A stretch of 64,000 nucleotides of DNA from Tetrahymena elliotti 4EA (Eukaryota > Ciliophora > Oligohymenophorea > Hymenostomatida > Tetrahymenidae), in assembly GCA_000231825.2 (NCBI GenBank), contig JH720351.1, forward strand, positions 372,001 to 436,000, read 5' to 3'. Shown here in pieces: positions 27,301 to 40,123 of this stretch (its first letter is position 1; each line of letters begins with the position of its first letter). The position numbers were made by a program, and so were the translations under genes. A model generated the notes under the pieces. It was not told the origin of the DNA, searched no databases, and saw only the letters and a list, made by a program, of their open reading frames with translations.

Positions 27301-28325
27301 GCAAACAGCTTGCATATAGAGTGACTCTTCCTTGTTTCAATTCATACCACTTAAATATAAATTTGATATAATCATATTCTTAAAAGTTGGTAATATTTAA
27401 TTGGTAAGCTAAATTCTTTGGGAATTGAGTTTTTTCGAAATAATCGCTATAGGTTTTATTTATTTCTACATTTTAAAAGTCGGTATAGTGTTTAGCTTTA
27501 ATAGAAATACCAGTGCTATTTTTTCCTGAATAAATAGAGTAATAAATAACTTCCTTCTGATTACTGTAATCAATAGTATAGTGTATATTAGTTAAGATCA
27601 TATCTCCATATACCTTCACAACCGAGCTTGCAACTTTTGGTGGAAAGAAATACTAAACTGAAGTATCATTTAGTTTATAAGAAAGACCGCTTTAAAGTCT
27701 ACTTTCTACTACTGTTCTTGTAGAAAATAACTATGCTGGCTTAACTTAAATTAATTTTAAAAATTTAATAAATATTCTCAAATAGAAATAAATGATAATT
27801 TTTAGTTTCTAAACGTAATAATTCTAATCTAAAACTAATTTATTTACTGTGTTTCACCAAAATAATGTCCTATTCATAAGTAATTTCTTGCTTTTCTTTA
27901 GATTAATCTATCTCAATAGGCTTAATCTTGTAAACTTTAATATTAGCAGAGCATGGAGTCTCTATGCAAGTAAAATTAACTGCTTAAACTAAAGAAACAT
28001 CCTTAAGATACATGCATTTTTGGTTAGCTTACTTCATTTAGCAACTATAATTTTCTGAGTTTTTGAATATCTTATTGCCTTCTTCAGAATTAGATAAAGT
28101 ACCAAGCTAAATTTAAATGTTGTTGAATGCTTTATCATTGCTAAATATTTAAAAAACTAGAGCTTCTTCACCCTTTGGAATACTTTCTAATTTATAAACT
28201 TTGTTATCATTTTTACTTTCTAATGATATTTCATTAATATTGTCTCCAACTTTGAGGATTAAAGGATCTGCTGCATAAATAAGCTAGCTTACTAGTAAGA
28301 TAAGAAGGAACATGTTTACTCTCAT
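21366..28325 (-). CDS. Giant single-pass (type I) surface protein
   Basis: I do not recognise a named family. The start MRVNMFLLILLVSQLIYAADP is a signal peptide. Roughly 1,800 extracellular residues follow, rich in β-type sequence with stretches such as GQLTKNQRKKYFIFDPYSS and VVYVGVYGHTSTIYSIVVEV that recall tandem β-sandwich (PPC-like) modules. Paired Cys occur, for example CMKPNAEC and CKSTDC. One transmembrane helix (VYAFLFACILIMVFFCMTTC, near 21800) is followed by a basic stop-transfer and a cytoplasmic tail of about 130 residues. TGA is at 21366-21368. About eight introns are visible; the best defined is 23032-23394 (363 nt). Clusters of such large transmembrane proteins are typical of Tetrahymena-like genomes. 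A role in surface adhesion or coat is inference from topology only. That it is one gene is well supported by continuous coding. Confidence 0.75.
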
Positions 28326-30186
28326 CTTACAAAACTTTCAGTGAATTACTAAGAAAATGATTTTGTCTCCTTAATTTGCTTCTATAACTTTTTTGTTTGC
28401 TTTTCGCTTGTTTCAAAGGGAAAAATATCTCTTTTTAAAAATTTGTAATTTTTTAAATTATTATTTAATTATTAAATTATTAATCAATTAATAGATTCAG
28501 ATTTTTTTAAAAATTGTCTGAATAGATTTTATAGTAAAAAGTAACTTTGAATATTTATTTTTAGTTGAATTCTATATGTAGAATAATATTTTTAAATATT
28601 TCATATCATAATATTACATACACATTAATAATTATCATTTTTAAATAAATAAGTTCGAGAAAGATATTTTCTATTGTCAATACACTTTATTTATTCACAC
28701 AATTTCAAACTTTTTCGTTTTTAAAAATTACATTGATAAATAATTTTAAAAATTATCTTAATTTAGTATTGATGAAATTTTTATTTAATAAAAACTACTT
28801 ATTTAATGAAATTTGGTCAAATTTACTTTAGTTAATTACAAAAATTTTATTTGATAAGCTTAATAGTTGTTGATGGATACAAAGCATTTTTGTTTGCTTA
28901 CAATTATTATAAATTCGATTTTTTCAAAATAATTTTCAATTGATTTAAATAATTTAAGGTAAATTTTACATTTTAAGGGAAAAAAAATAATTGAATGAAA
29001 ATACAAAAATATCTTTAATTTGATAAATTCAGAGATATTTTCTTTTCTATTTTTTCTCAGCCTAATAGTAATGTTAATTTAGTAACAAGATATTTTCTTG
29101 CTTTTTCAAAAAATAACATAAAAATAATTAAATTGAAAAGATATTTTCATAGTTAAGAAAAACCTAATCATGTTAATGAATAAAACATATTTTTCTTGTA
29201 GAAATAAATTAAAATACTTCTTAAATGTTTAAAATATTTCAATTTTTTGAAAAGCTCATCAGTTGTTCTCCTAAAAACTCTTAAGTTGAAAATATCTTTT
29301 TTTAATTTACTTTTATTTGATTAAAAATATGAAAATATTTCTTAATTTGTGGCAAATGAATTTATTAAAATTCTTATGAAGAAAAGATACTCTGCTAATG
29401 AATAATAATTTGTTTTGTTATCATTTTCTTTTAAATTGATTAAAATAATTTATGAAAAAATAAAAATTTATTTAAAAAAATAATTAAAATATTAGTAGAT
29501 TTTTATTTCAGATTTAAATGATTTTTTATGATAAATCAAATTTCCTACGAATGAAGAACTCAATTAAATTTTAAATATAAAAATCTTATCATTTTATGTC
29601 TCATCAATGAAGTATTGGTTTAGAAATTTCTTAGCATTTGTAAAAAGTAAAAGATTTTAACTCATAAATGAAAATGAAATATTATAATTTTATAAAGCTC
29701 AATTGATTGGGTTATAATCTTGTTAATTTAAATTATTGAATTTAAATTTGTGCAAACAAATTTATATAATTCTATTTATAATTGTTAGCCATAGTTTTAG
29801 AAAATTATGTTAAAAAATTTAATTATTTTTTAAATTATGTGATTGATCAAAAATACCGTTTGAATAATTCAAACATTTTTAAGTTAAAAATTTGATAAAA
29901 TTTGAAAAGTACATTAAAAATTTGATGTATTGATTTAAATAACAATCATAAAAAAAAAGAATCACTTGCTAAAGTAAAAACAAAAATACTAGCTAGCTTT
30001 GCTTGAATTAATATTTTGAACTAATTAATTAAAAAGAAAACCAATAAAATTAATATAAATCTTTATTAACATTAAAACATTCCAAATTTTTCAAATTTTG
30101 AAATAGAATTTAGCCATCTTTAAATTAAAATAGAACTAAAAAATATTTTACATTAAATTTAAATATATTGAAAATATCTACAAATT
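28326..30186. other. Long AT-rich intergenic region between divergent genes
   Basis: About 1.86 kb with no supported gene. It lies between the 5' ends of the minus-strand surface protein and the plus-strand kinesin, so it should hold both promoters. It consists of A/T tracts and short TGA-free frames of low complexity. No tRNA-like or other RNA fold was recognised. Confidence 0.5.
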
Positions 30187-33100
30187 ATGGAAAATATTTA
30201 AGTCGCTCTTCGTGTTAGGCCTATTAATTAGCAAGAATTAGAAAATAATGACTTCGAAATATGGAGTACTTTGGCTAATGATGAAGTTGGAATATAAGCA
30301 GAAAAATATACGGATTTGATTCGCATGCGTAAAATAGCTCCAGGATAAAAGACATCTTACCTTTTTAGTAATAAAGAAATCATTTTTAATTGACAAGAAT
30401 ACAATTTTCAATTTTTTTACATTTACAAATTATTGTTTAGATGTATTCATAATTAAATTTTTTAATCAAGTTTGAACTAACGCTCAAATTTAACAAAAAT
30501 CTAGATGACATTTTAACAATTTAATTATAAAATGAATTAGCTTTAGATGAAATTATCTTCATTGGATTTTGAAAATAACATATTAAAAGCAAAAAATAAA
30601 TTTATTTATTTTGATTCATTAGTTATTAATAATTCTACTATTAATATAAAAAAGATAAATGCTTTGATTAGAAATCTTAAAACACTGAAATATATGAATA
30701 GGTAGTAAAGAGGATAGCTCTCTCTTCTTTGAAAGGTATTAATGGAACTGTTTTTATGTATGGACAAACTGGCAGTGGTAAGACATTTACTATGTTGGGA
30801 TAAAACAGAGAAGATGGTTTAACTTTTAAGAATAGCAATTAATAGTCGATAATAACTTAGAATGGAAGAAATTCATCAAAATTGATTGGAGATCCCCTGA
30901 GCCCGAAAAATATGCTCACAAAAGATTCGTCTTCTCGTCTATCAAGACAGCAATCTTCTTCAAACAATTTAGTTAACTACTAAAAAAGTAATGGGTATTA
31001 ACAATAATAGTATATCTAACAGCAATACGGTTCAAAGAATTCTCCTAAGCAAAGAGATTCTGCTTCTTTAAATAACAACAACAAAGAAAATTAAGATATT
31101 TCTGGATATTTAAATTAATTTGGAGTTCAAAACACTCTACGCTATACAAATTAAATAAATGAAAAAAGTGGCTTTTAAAACTACACAGGGATAGGAGCCT
31201 TTAGAAATAGTGTTTTCAGCTTCTCTCCCATTAATTAAAGAGAAAATGTTAATATAAAAAAGAATTCTAACTAATAAATGAATGCTGGTATGTCTCATCG
31301 CTCATAAAATGTTACTCCTGATAAATACCTTTCAACTAATTCATAAAAAGCATAAGCACCAACAATATTAAATTCATAGAATACAATAGATTTGTTTTAA
31401 GATTCACAAGGATTTAACTAAAAATAAAACATAGATGGAACAAATTATTTCTCTTAAACATTAAGCAACACTAATTAATATGGAATTCTTATTCTATCTC
31501 TGATAGACATTTTCAAAGAAATATAAAATGTAAATTTAACTTAAATTATTCAAACTCATCATCTCATAAATTAATATCTATTAGTCTCCTAATAATCAAT
31601 TCTTACTTAGATGTTCTTATGTTGAAATCTACACTGATTTTGTCTATGATCTCTTGAAGCCCTTTGATAAACTTACAGAAACTCTTTAGATAGGAGAAGA
31701 TTATAATGTAAAATTGCCTTTAAAAGTTTCATTAAAAACAAAATAATAAATAAATTTAGAAAGAATTTTACATCAAAGGTGCTGTTGAAGAAATTGTTAG
31801 CTCAATAGATGAAATCCTTTAGCTATTGAAATATGGAGAATATAATAGACACTATACTTCAACAGCAATGAATCATGTTTCTTCAAGATCACACACCATT
31901 TTTAGATTAGTAATTATTCAAATTTGAATGAAACATCTTTTTGAAATTTAAGATTTAAAATAATTATTATTACAATTGTCTTTAAAAAATAGTATGTGAG
32001 AGCAATGCCAAAAGATTTAACTAATGGAAACTAAGGAATTACAGAATCTATTTTAGTAATTCATAATTTAAGACTATTATTAAATTAATTCCAATATTTT
32101 TATAGAATTTTGTTGATTTAGCAGGAAGTGAAAAAATAAGCATTCATCATACAACTAGCAAAAGCTCAAATAATCTGATGGCTAGTAATTCTAATGCAAA
32201 TAATTTGCTAAAAGAGCGCTAGATTGAAAGCAAAACTATAAATAAGAGTCTCTTTTTCTTGACATAAGTTATTAGCTTAAAAAGCTAAGGTAAATAAGAA
32301 TCTCATATTCCATATAGAAACAGCCCTTTAACAAAAATTTTAAGAAGCTCTCTAGGAGGAAACAGTAGAACTGCAATTATATTGTGCCTAAATCCTTGTT
32401 TATCTTAATTAGAGTAATCTGCTAGCACTCTAAGGTTTGGTTTAAATGCAAAAAAAATAGAAAATCAAGTTAAGCAAAATGTTATCTAACTTTAAAATAA
32501 TGATATTCTTTAAAGCATGATCAAAGAATATGAAACAAGAATTGTTGAATTAGAATCAGAAAAAAATGTAAGCAAAGTTAATTCTGAAAATCTAGTTAAA
32601 ATGATCTAAACTCTTATTGAGTAAAAAAATAATCTTGAAAAAACAATTAAAGCAAAAGAGCTATTTGACAAATAGCAAAACACATAAATTTAGGGAATTC
32701 TTGGGAAAAAAAAAAGAAATATTCACTAGGATTTCATTCATCTTGATAATGTAGGCTTAATCAAAGTAATAAATAAATAAATCATTTATTTTGAAAAGTT
32801 AATAAAAAAATGATTTAAAAAAGATTGCTTTTGAAGAAATAAATGAAAGCACTCAAGATAAGCCTAACTCATTTAGGGACATTAGCAAAGAGATCCATGG
32901 TAACAGATGTGCTATGAGAAAATTAAAAAATTTGACAGAATAAAAAAAAATGTTAGAAGAATAAGTACAAAGCCTGAAATATTAAGTATAATATAAGGCA
33001 TCAGAGTCTAGCAATTTAGCTTAAAAACTTGAGAAAAAATTAGCCAGCAAGAAAAGAAAATTAGTAAAATTTTATTTAAAAATATTTTAATTTTATATTC

Positions 33101-34014
33101 TTTTTTAGCAAACAATGAAGGCTAATAAAATTACACTTGGAATTGAGAATTCAAGATTGAAATAAGAGCTTGCCCTATATAGAAACTAGAATATAGAAGG
33201 TTTAAAGAAATTAAGTGTTTCTAAGTTAGAAAAATTGGAAAAAAATGTAGAAATTCTTTTAAAAAATGTAAGAAATTAAATGAGTACTTTGGCTATAAAA
33301 CGTGAATTTGAAGGTGATACTAAAGTTTTAGAAAGAATTAATAAAACATTATAATTAAAGGAATTAATGGACTGTGAATTGCTAGAGTTGGCTAATGACT
33401 TTTTTGAACCCAATCTTTAATTAAATACATCTATTTGTGATGAAGATGACTCATTCATTAATTTAAATGATAACAATAACTTTTAATATCATAATATTCA
33501 CTCGTCTGGCTTAGTTTAAGAAAATAACGAATTTATAGATTAATAAAAATTTATGAAAACATAATTATATGATGGTAAAAATAAATATATTTCTGAATCT
33601 CCTTTTATCTATGGTATATCCCCTCGAGATACAGTAAGCTGTTAAAGTTATAAAGCTGATGAGTAATACTAATTCACAAACCAAACATAAAACTAGTATA
33701 ATGTATTGAATCAGGCATCGTAAACAAGTTTAAGTAATGTTTAAGCAGCCTAAAAATGTGTTAGTAATAAATTAAGCTCATTTAATTTATAAGGAGTTTC
33801 CTCAGACAGTTAAATTCAAAATATTCTTGCTAATTAAAATTTTGGTTCCTTCTAGAATTACTTCAACTCAGTAGTGAACTGTTAAAAATAAAGACAACAA
33901 ATATCTAATTCAATTTTAACAAGTAAATATCTTAATTATTATTTATTTTATTTAAAGATATCATTTTATTTTAAAATAATAGAAGAATCAGGTGTAGATT
34001 CAAATTTTTTCTGA
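30187..34014 (+). CDS. Kinesin with N-terminal motor and very long loop-5 insertion
   Basis: A microtubule motor. ATG 30187 opens [20 protein letters not shown], the first motor strand. P-loop [13 protein letters not shown] (near 30770), switch [12 protein letters not shown], switch [38 protein letters not shown] and neck-proximal [12 protein letters not shown] are all present. Between TMLG and NQYGIL lie about 225 residues of Q/N/S-rich sequence with no intron and an open frame (about 30803-31475): a huge insertion at loop 5. After the motor come coiled-coil segments (about 32470-33400) and a Q/N-rich tail, ending in TGA at 34012-34014 after an intron. Other introns lie near 30375-30655, 31530-31610, 31915-31990, 32060-32105, 32765-32823 and 33067-33108. 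With an N-terminal motor it is probably plus-end directed; the motor pattern is loosely CENP-E-like, but I do not assign a subfamily. Confidence 0.88.
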
Positions 34015-35233
34015 TTCCTACACTATCAATTAAAAAAATAAAAACCTAATTTAGTATTTAATTAAAATGCAAATCATGCACATGACTTATATTCAAATTT
34101 AAAATAATCAAAATATTTTATTATTTAAAAATATTTTTTCATTTTTGTTAGAGTATTAAAATCTATTTATTTGCTAATTAACTTGCATTAAAATTAAAAT
34201 AAAATATGAACTTTATATGAATTTCTATTTAAGAGACCTTTATATTTTCTTTATTTTTTTGAATTATTTATTGTAGTTATTTAGCAAAATATTAAATAAA
34301 TTTGTTTTGTAAAAAATAAAATGAAAAAAAAAAAGAAAAAAATTAAAATTTATTAGGAAAATATTTTTTTGGATAAATAAAGGTGAAAAAATAAGGTAAG
34401 TTTTATTTTGACTGAAAAATAACTTTTAGCATATTTATGATTAAAAAAATATTTTCTCAAAACTATGTGGTAATAGAAATAAAAATTAAATTGGTTCAAA
34501 ATTTCGCTAAATTTTCTTGTATATTTAAAAAAGAAGCAAATTAATTAGTAACTAATTCTAATTTTTAATTAATTTAAATTTAAAAAACAAATATTTTCTT
34601 TCTTTTTTTTTTGAATGATGCATAATATTTTTTTTGAGTATTTTTTCCATGTGTGGGTTAGAAAAAAACTAGACGATAATTTATATTAAAGTAAATTTCA
34701 GATAATTTAAAAAACTAGATTGAGGTGATGATGAATAGTAATTACTATATGAATAGTTAAATCAATGATAACAAAATAAATATTTGTTAAAAATCAACAC
34801 AAGCTTTTTATAAATAGAATAATATATTATTGAATTATTATTTTTAATTGAATTGATTGATAAATCTATGTATTAAAATTAAGAAGCCAATCAATTGTAT
34901 ATAGTTCAGTCAGCAAGACAGTCTCAATTCTGTAAAAGTGATTAAAGCAATCAATCATCTTAGATAATTTTGTATTTATTTTAATTCATCCTAATATTCT
35001 TTGCAATACTTTTGATTAGCTATTTAGCACAACCTTTTTTTGTTTATAAAAACTAATTAATAAGTTAAATATTTTTAATTATTTAGCCACAATAATGTTT
35101 TTATTTCTCATGTAGCTAGATTAACTAATATTTTAATTTAATAGAACTTAAAGTCTTACTTAACTATATATTTCTTTTGTTATCACAATCAACTATTCTT
35201 GAAGATCAATTTTAAAATAAAGAAAGAATTTAT
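34015..35233. other. Intergenic between convergent kinesin and SUMO genes
   Basis: About 1.2 kb of AT-rich sequence. I see no supported coding region; both flanking genes end here, so it holds two 3' UTRs. A slightly less AT-rich patch near 34890-34960 did not fold into any RNA family I know. Confidence 0.45.
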
Positions 35234-35724
35234 TCAGAAAGAGCCACCAACTTGTTCAACGACAACGTCGATTTCGTCACCACTTTCCATTTTAAGCTAA
35301 TTTATAATAAAATAAAATCTTAATAACATTTTTAAATATTATTTTTGATCATATAAACACTCAAAGTAGGATAATTAATAAATTCTTTATTTTTTTCTTT
35401 TAATACATCTTGAAGACAAAATTATATGTTTTTGAGCTATTTAGTAATTTTTAAGGCATTAAATAAATTTTTACATCAGCAGGGGTGTGAGATTCAAGTA
35501 TTCTATCACCATCGAAGAGGAATCTTACATTATGGGCGTTAACCTTTAAATTATTAATAAAAATAGATTAGCAAATCAATTTTCAATCTAAATGTTATTT
35601 ATTTATTTTTTTAGCATCGAAAACTGTCAAAAAAGATTTTTACTTAGGCTCTTTAACAGTAAGCATCCATAAGCTTCTTAAATTGAGTAGTCTTTTTAAT
35701 TTTAAAGAAAATTTCTTCTCCTTC
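35234..35724 (-). CDS. SUMO (ubiquitin-like modifier), first exon not found
   Basis: SUMO is conjugated through its C-terminal di-glycine to target lysines and regulates nuclear proteins. Three exons join in phase 0. 35644-35724 gives EGEEIFFKIKKTTQFKKLMD..., 35475-35543 gives VRFLFDGDRILESHTPAD, and 35234-35296 gives LKMESGDEIDVVVEQVGGSF followed by TGA (35234-35236). These match the SUMO β-grasp signature (RFLFDG, TPA(D/E), VEQVGG). The precursor ends GG-Ser-Phe, so a SUMO protease (Ulp/SENP) must remove two residues. The 5' exon is missing: upstream of 35725 there is a splice-acceptor-like AAAAAG but no in-frame ATG nearby, so the unstructured N-terminus probably sits on a separate upstream exon. 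Identification is confident; the start is unknown. Confidence 0.88.
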
Positions 35725-37575
35725 CTTTTTTTTTACATTAAGAAATAATTTTATTAAAGATATTTAAATAAAATTGAGCTGCTCTTAAAGCTATTTCAAA
35801 ACTTTTTTGCCTTTTGATTTTTTTTTAAATTAATTTCATTTTCTAACTATGTTTATCTTTTTAAACTAAAAGTAAGTAAACTATTTTATGATATTTCCCA
35901 AGAGCTATCTTGAAATTATTTGAATAATTAGCAAAAAATATGATATGAATCAGCTAACAAAGTAATACAATTTGCTTTGAAAATCTTCAAATGCTTAAAA
36001 AGTTTTGCTAAGCCAGCTTGCTCTTTATTAAATAATTATTGTGTGTTTTACCTAAGATTTAACTTTAAGATTAAGATATTCACTGTTAGTGTTAGCGTTT
36101 TATTCAGCCATTGTTCTAAATATGTATTATTTGCTTTTTATCTTTTTTTAATTTCTTTTTTGATTGAGTTTTATTTATTATGATAATTAGATTTTATTAA
36201 AAATCAGTGGATTTACTTTTCCCTCTTAAATTCATTTTTTCTTATTTTTCTTCTATTTAATTAAAAGAATCATTGTAGTATCAATAATTTAACAAGCAAT
36301 TAATCAATTGATTAAAAATAAAGCAAGAAGCAAATAAATAAATCATAAATAGTAATAAGAATAATAATAAGAATGATCTGCCTAATAATTTAACTCAATC
36401 AATACTCTACTACTTAATTAACAAAATTCATTCTAATTTTTAGTTCAATCTTTTTACTTAAAAATTTAACAAAATTTTTCTTTGAAAATTAAAATTGCAT
36501 GATAAGTAAATATACTCTAAATCATCTTTTCAAAATTTCTCTCACGTGCGCGCGTAATAAATTTGATAAATTTTATAAGACGAGACAATCATTTCAAAAT
36601 ACACTAAAATTAATATATAAATTGTATGCCTTGGGATGAATAGATGATTGGTAGAAACAAACCTTACAAACTAACAAATAAATTATCATTCACTATATTT
36701 AAATAAATTTATTTTTAGGAACATTCTAATTAACAGAATTTATTAAGTACTCTCTGATCTCAAGTATGTATGTATTTTTAATCTATAAAAATCATTATTT
36801 CATACAACTATTAAAGTAACTGATCAAATTATTAATTTTTATTGCCAAATTTTAGAAACTTTATCAACCGTATCAGAATTGCTTTAGTACCTAATGTTTA
36901 ATTGTAAAAGAAAAATAATTGAATATCAGCACAATAGTTAAAGAATCTATCCTATAAAATATTACTGCCCTTCACATTTGATTAACGAATTTGTTAAGTT
37001 GCTTATTGAGGTAGAAAAAATTATTATCATTTTTAAATAAATTCCTCATCTTATTCTGATATATTTGAAATTTACAAAATTGCGCTCAAATCATTAAAAT
37101 TAATTGCTGAATTTTAAAAATAAATTTCTTGATTAAATTAAACAGCTATATAATTTTTCAAAACATTCTTATAATTATTTTTAAGTGCTGAACAAACAAG
37201 CAACATATTAGCTAGCTATCAATACCATCTTAGCTTAAGCAAAATTTTAGAAGATAACCCAAAGGTCAAAAATCTTAAAAGGAGGATCTTTCTCTGTATT
37301 GCTTGATAGATTATAGGTTTCAAATTTGATAAAAAAATAATCAACAAAAAATAAAACTTTTTTAATATTTAAAAATAAAAACAAACTTGTTTTTAACAAA
37401 CAAATATTTTTTTGTTAAAATAAGAAAAACTCAAAAAACAATAGTTTTCTTTTTTAAAATATTTTTTTTAGTTTGATTTAGCCATTTATATGCACATTTA
37501 GCTGCCAATTATTAACCTCTGTTTAAACGTAACTGTTGATCTAACTAAAATATAAATTTATTAATCTTAAAAAGC
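35725..37575. other. Long intergenic region, probably including SUMO exon 1
   Basis: About 1.85 kb upstream of SUMO and downstream of the minus-strand CNB-domain gene. I found no convincing coding frame; hydrophobic low-complexity ORFs such as 35977-36183 (+) look like chance. A short GC-rich island, CTCACGTGCGCGCG at 36541-36554, contains CACGTG and stands out against the surrounding A/T. The missing first exon of SUMO may lie here. Confidence 0.45.
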
Positions 37576-39819
37576 TCAATTAAATTTGAAAAAGTAATTT
37601 ACGACTGTATGGAAGGAATCTTTTATTGATCTCCCTTATTTACCAAGTTATACATAAGCTCCTTGGTTTAGTATGTCTTTATTAACAAGCTCTCTTTGAA
37701 CCAAATTCTTATTAACTTTGGCATTTAAAAGAATATTTACTTCGTTAATCTTATTAATTTCTAATCTTAATTTTTTATTTTCATCTTTTACTTCTTCCAA
37801 CATTCTCTCTAATTCTTACTTTGTTTAATCTATGATTGCCATTTCATTCTTAAGTTCTTCATATTCCTTTATTTAGATTTTTATTAATTTTCATTAAAAT
37901 ATCTAAATAATTACTTCATTATGTTATGCAATAAGTTCATTAGTAGTAAGTTTTTTATTTTCAGTTACCCCTTAATCTCCCATCTTTCTTTGCTGTCTTT
38001 GTTCTTATTTAAGCCTTTGCATAGCTAATGATTACTTTTCGAGCTTTTCTCTAAATAAAATAGAAATTCCTTCGTTTGGAAGCACTATTCCACTTTTTTA
38101 ACCAGATGCTTAATGCTTAGCCTAATTATTTTCAGGTGATTCAATATAATGAAGATGTACTTCATGTAAATATAATGGAGATATATCATAACTAACTTTA
38201 TATGGATCTAAATTTTCTTTATTCTTGTCCGAGGTCATACTAATTTAATCAACTTTTTTTTCAACATCAATTTCTAAAAAATTTGTAATCATAAAATCTT
38301 CTGCTTTTTCATTTCCTGTGAATTATACCTTTTTCTCATCTTTTGGCTTCTTTTTGAAAAGAATTTAATCAGACTCCTTTTGTAGCTTTTCCTTTTCTAT
38401 TTGCAAAAATGAAACAAATTTTAATCATCTAATTGATCATTTACAATTTTACCTAAAACTATGCTTTATTCTATTTTAACTATGCTTTTTTAAGTATCAG
38501 AGGGCATAAATTTAAATCTAAAATCACTTGAAAATTAGTCTTTGAAGTCTTTTTCATATTCAGCTTTAATTTTATCACATTCATATGAAGCAAACAAGTT
38601 GTAAAGATTAATAGCACTACTACCATTTTCAAGTGCTATATCTTCCAAGTGCTCACTTCTAAGAATTAAATAGCAGCCATCAGATTTAGCAATAATATTT
38701 GAATTCCAAGATAGATCTAAGTAAAATTCTTTAAGCCCAATAATATCTCCAGGCCTATAAGAAATTACACTATCATCTTCTTAATTAAACTCTTGCAACT
38801 CTCCTTTCAAAAGGAAAATCATTTGATGGCATCTGCTTCTTCTTCTGCAAATTATATCCTAAAATAAATAATCATTTTTTATTTATTAATAAAGAAGTCT
38901 CTAAAATACCTTAGGATTGAATTCATAGAGCTAAGCATACTTTAAAAAGTTAGAGCGATCTCTTTTCTCCATTCTCTTAATAAGATCTTAAAATGCAGGA
39001 CTTTTTTCAAACATATCTACTATTCTTTTAGGAGGTAAAATAGATGGTGTAGGCTAAACATCATTTAACAAATGCTCATTTCTTTAAATAATTCATATAA
39101 TAAAAATTAAAACCAATACAAAATACTTCTTATCATCAATTATTTGATATTAATAGCACTTAGAAAAACATAACTTGTTATTTTCATTTAATAAATTTAC
39201 CTATATTAAAAGTGAACAGTATCAAGTGCCTTCTTTGTAATTACTTATGATAATTTATATGCTATTTTAGGAGATTTTTTACTCATAGTTTTATAATCTT
39301 CAATTCTTATTGCTGCTACAAAACCTTCTTTTTCACCATTTACATCAAAAAAGTGTATTTAAGTACTATTTATTAATAAAATATGTTAATTATGAATAGA
39401 TCCTTTGATGCCAACTGATTAATTTATTCATTTACTTTTATATCTTTGCAAAATTAAAATATCCTATCATATCTCCAGTTTCCAAATAGCCAAAAACTTA
39501 ACCCTCTGAAGAAATTAATGCTCTACCAGAAATAAATATACCAAAATAATCTACTGATTCATTTTTTTTTGCAAGAGGAGTACTCCTATTTTAAAATAAA
39601 ATTGAATATGGGATACATTAATGCTTCATTTTATGTGTTTAAAATTTTATTTCATTCATACTTTGAAAAACTAAGGAAGCGCATATATTCTGATAATTCA
39701 CTCAACTCTTACACATTCCAATTTTAAAATATGCAAGTATTATTCTTCAACACTTCTAATGCTTTTTTCCCATTTTTTATGTCTAAATCATTTAACAACT
39801 TTTTAATTTTAAAAACCAT
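37576..39819 (-). CDS. Protein with two cyclic-nucleotide-binding-like domains and a coiled coil
   Basis: ATG at 39819 opens MVFKIKKLLNDLDIKNGKKA; an in-frame TGA lies upstream. First CNB-like domain: GIFISGRALISSEGQVFGYLETGDMIGYFNFA, then FVAAIRIEDYKTM (39500-39240). Second: MIFLLKGELQEF, YRPGDIIGLKEFYL, AKSDGCYLILRSEHLEDI (about 38880-38600). The linker is charged. The C-terminal part contains REKLEKQSLAMQRLKQEQRQ and ELERMLEEVKDENKKLRLEI, a coiled coil, and ends VVNYFFKFN with TGA at 37576-37578. Introns lie near 39660-39600, 39400-39360, 39210-39080, 38925-38870, 38460-38400 and 37930-37890. Canonical phosphate-binding cassettes carry GE...R; here GY/GL and no clear Arg are seen, so cyclic nucleotide binding is doubtful. 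No kinase or channel part is present. Confidence 0.75.
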
Positions 39820-40123
39820 GTCTTATTCTACCGCATTTCATAATTATTTAAGTTACTTTAATCTTCATTTAATTTCTATTTATGACTAACTAACTTTTGA
39901 CTTATTTATATTTTTAAGACAACCACTAATTATAAATATTTGTAAAATCAATAAATAAATAACTTAATTATTTACAATAATTTTTTTTATTTATTAAAAG
40001 AATTTCAAAATTAATTAGAAATCTCAAACGTATCTATACATTTTAAAAACTGAAGGATAGCTTATTTAAAAAAATTTATTTTTTTATTAAATCAGTCTCA
40101 ATCAAAATTAAGATTCTTCTTTT
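39820..40123. other. Short intergenic region
   Basis: AT-rich sequence upstream of the CNB-domain gene, with no supported coding region. Confidence 0.4.

Noticed and set aside
34890..34980. Possible structured RNA in a less AT-rich patch
   Set aside because: No cloverleaf, A/B boxes or snRNA motif could be recognised.
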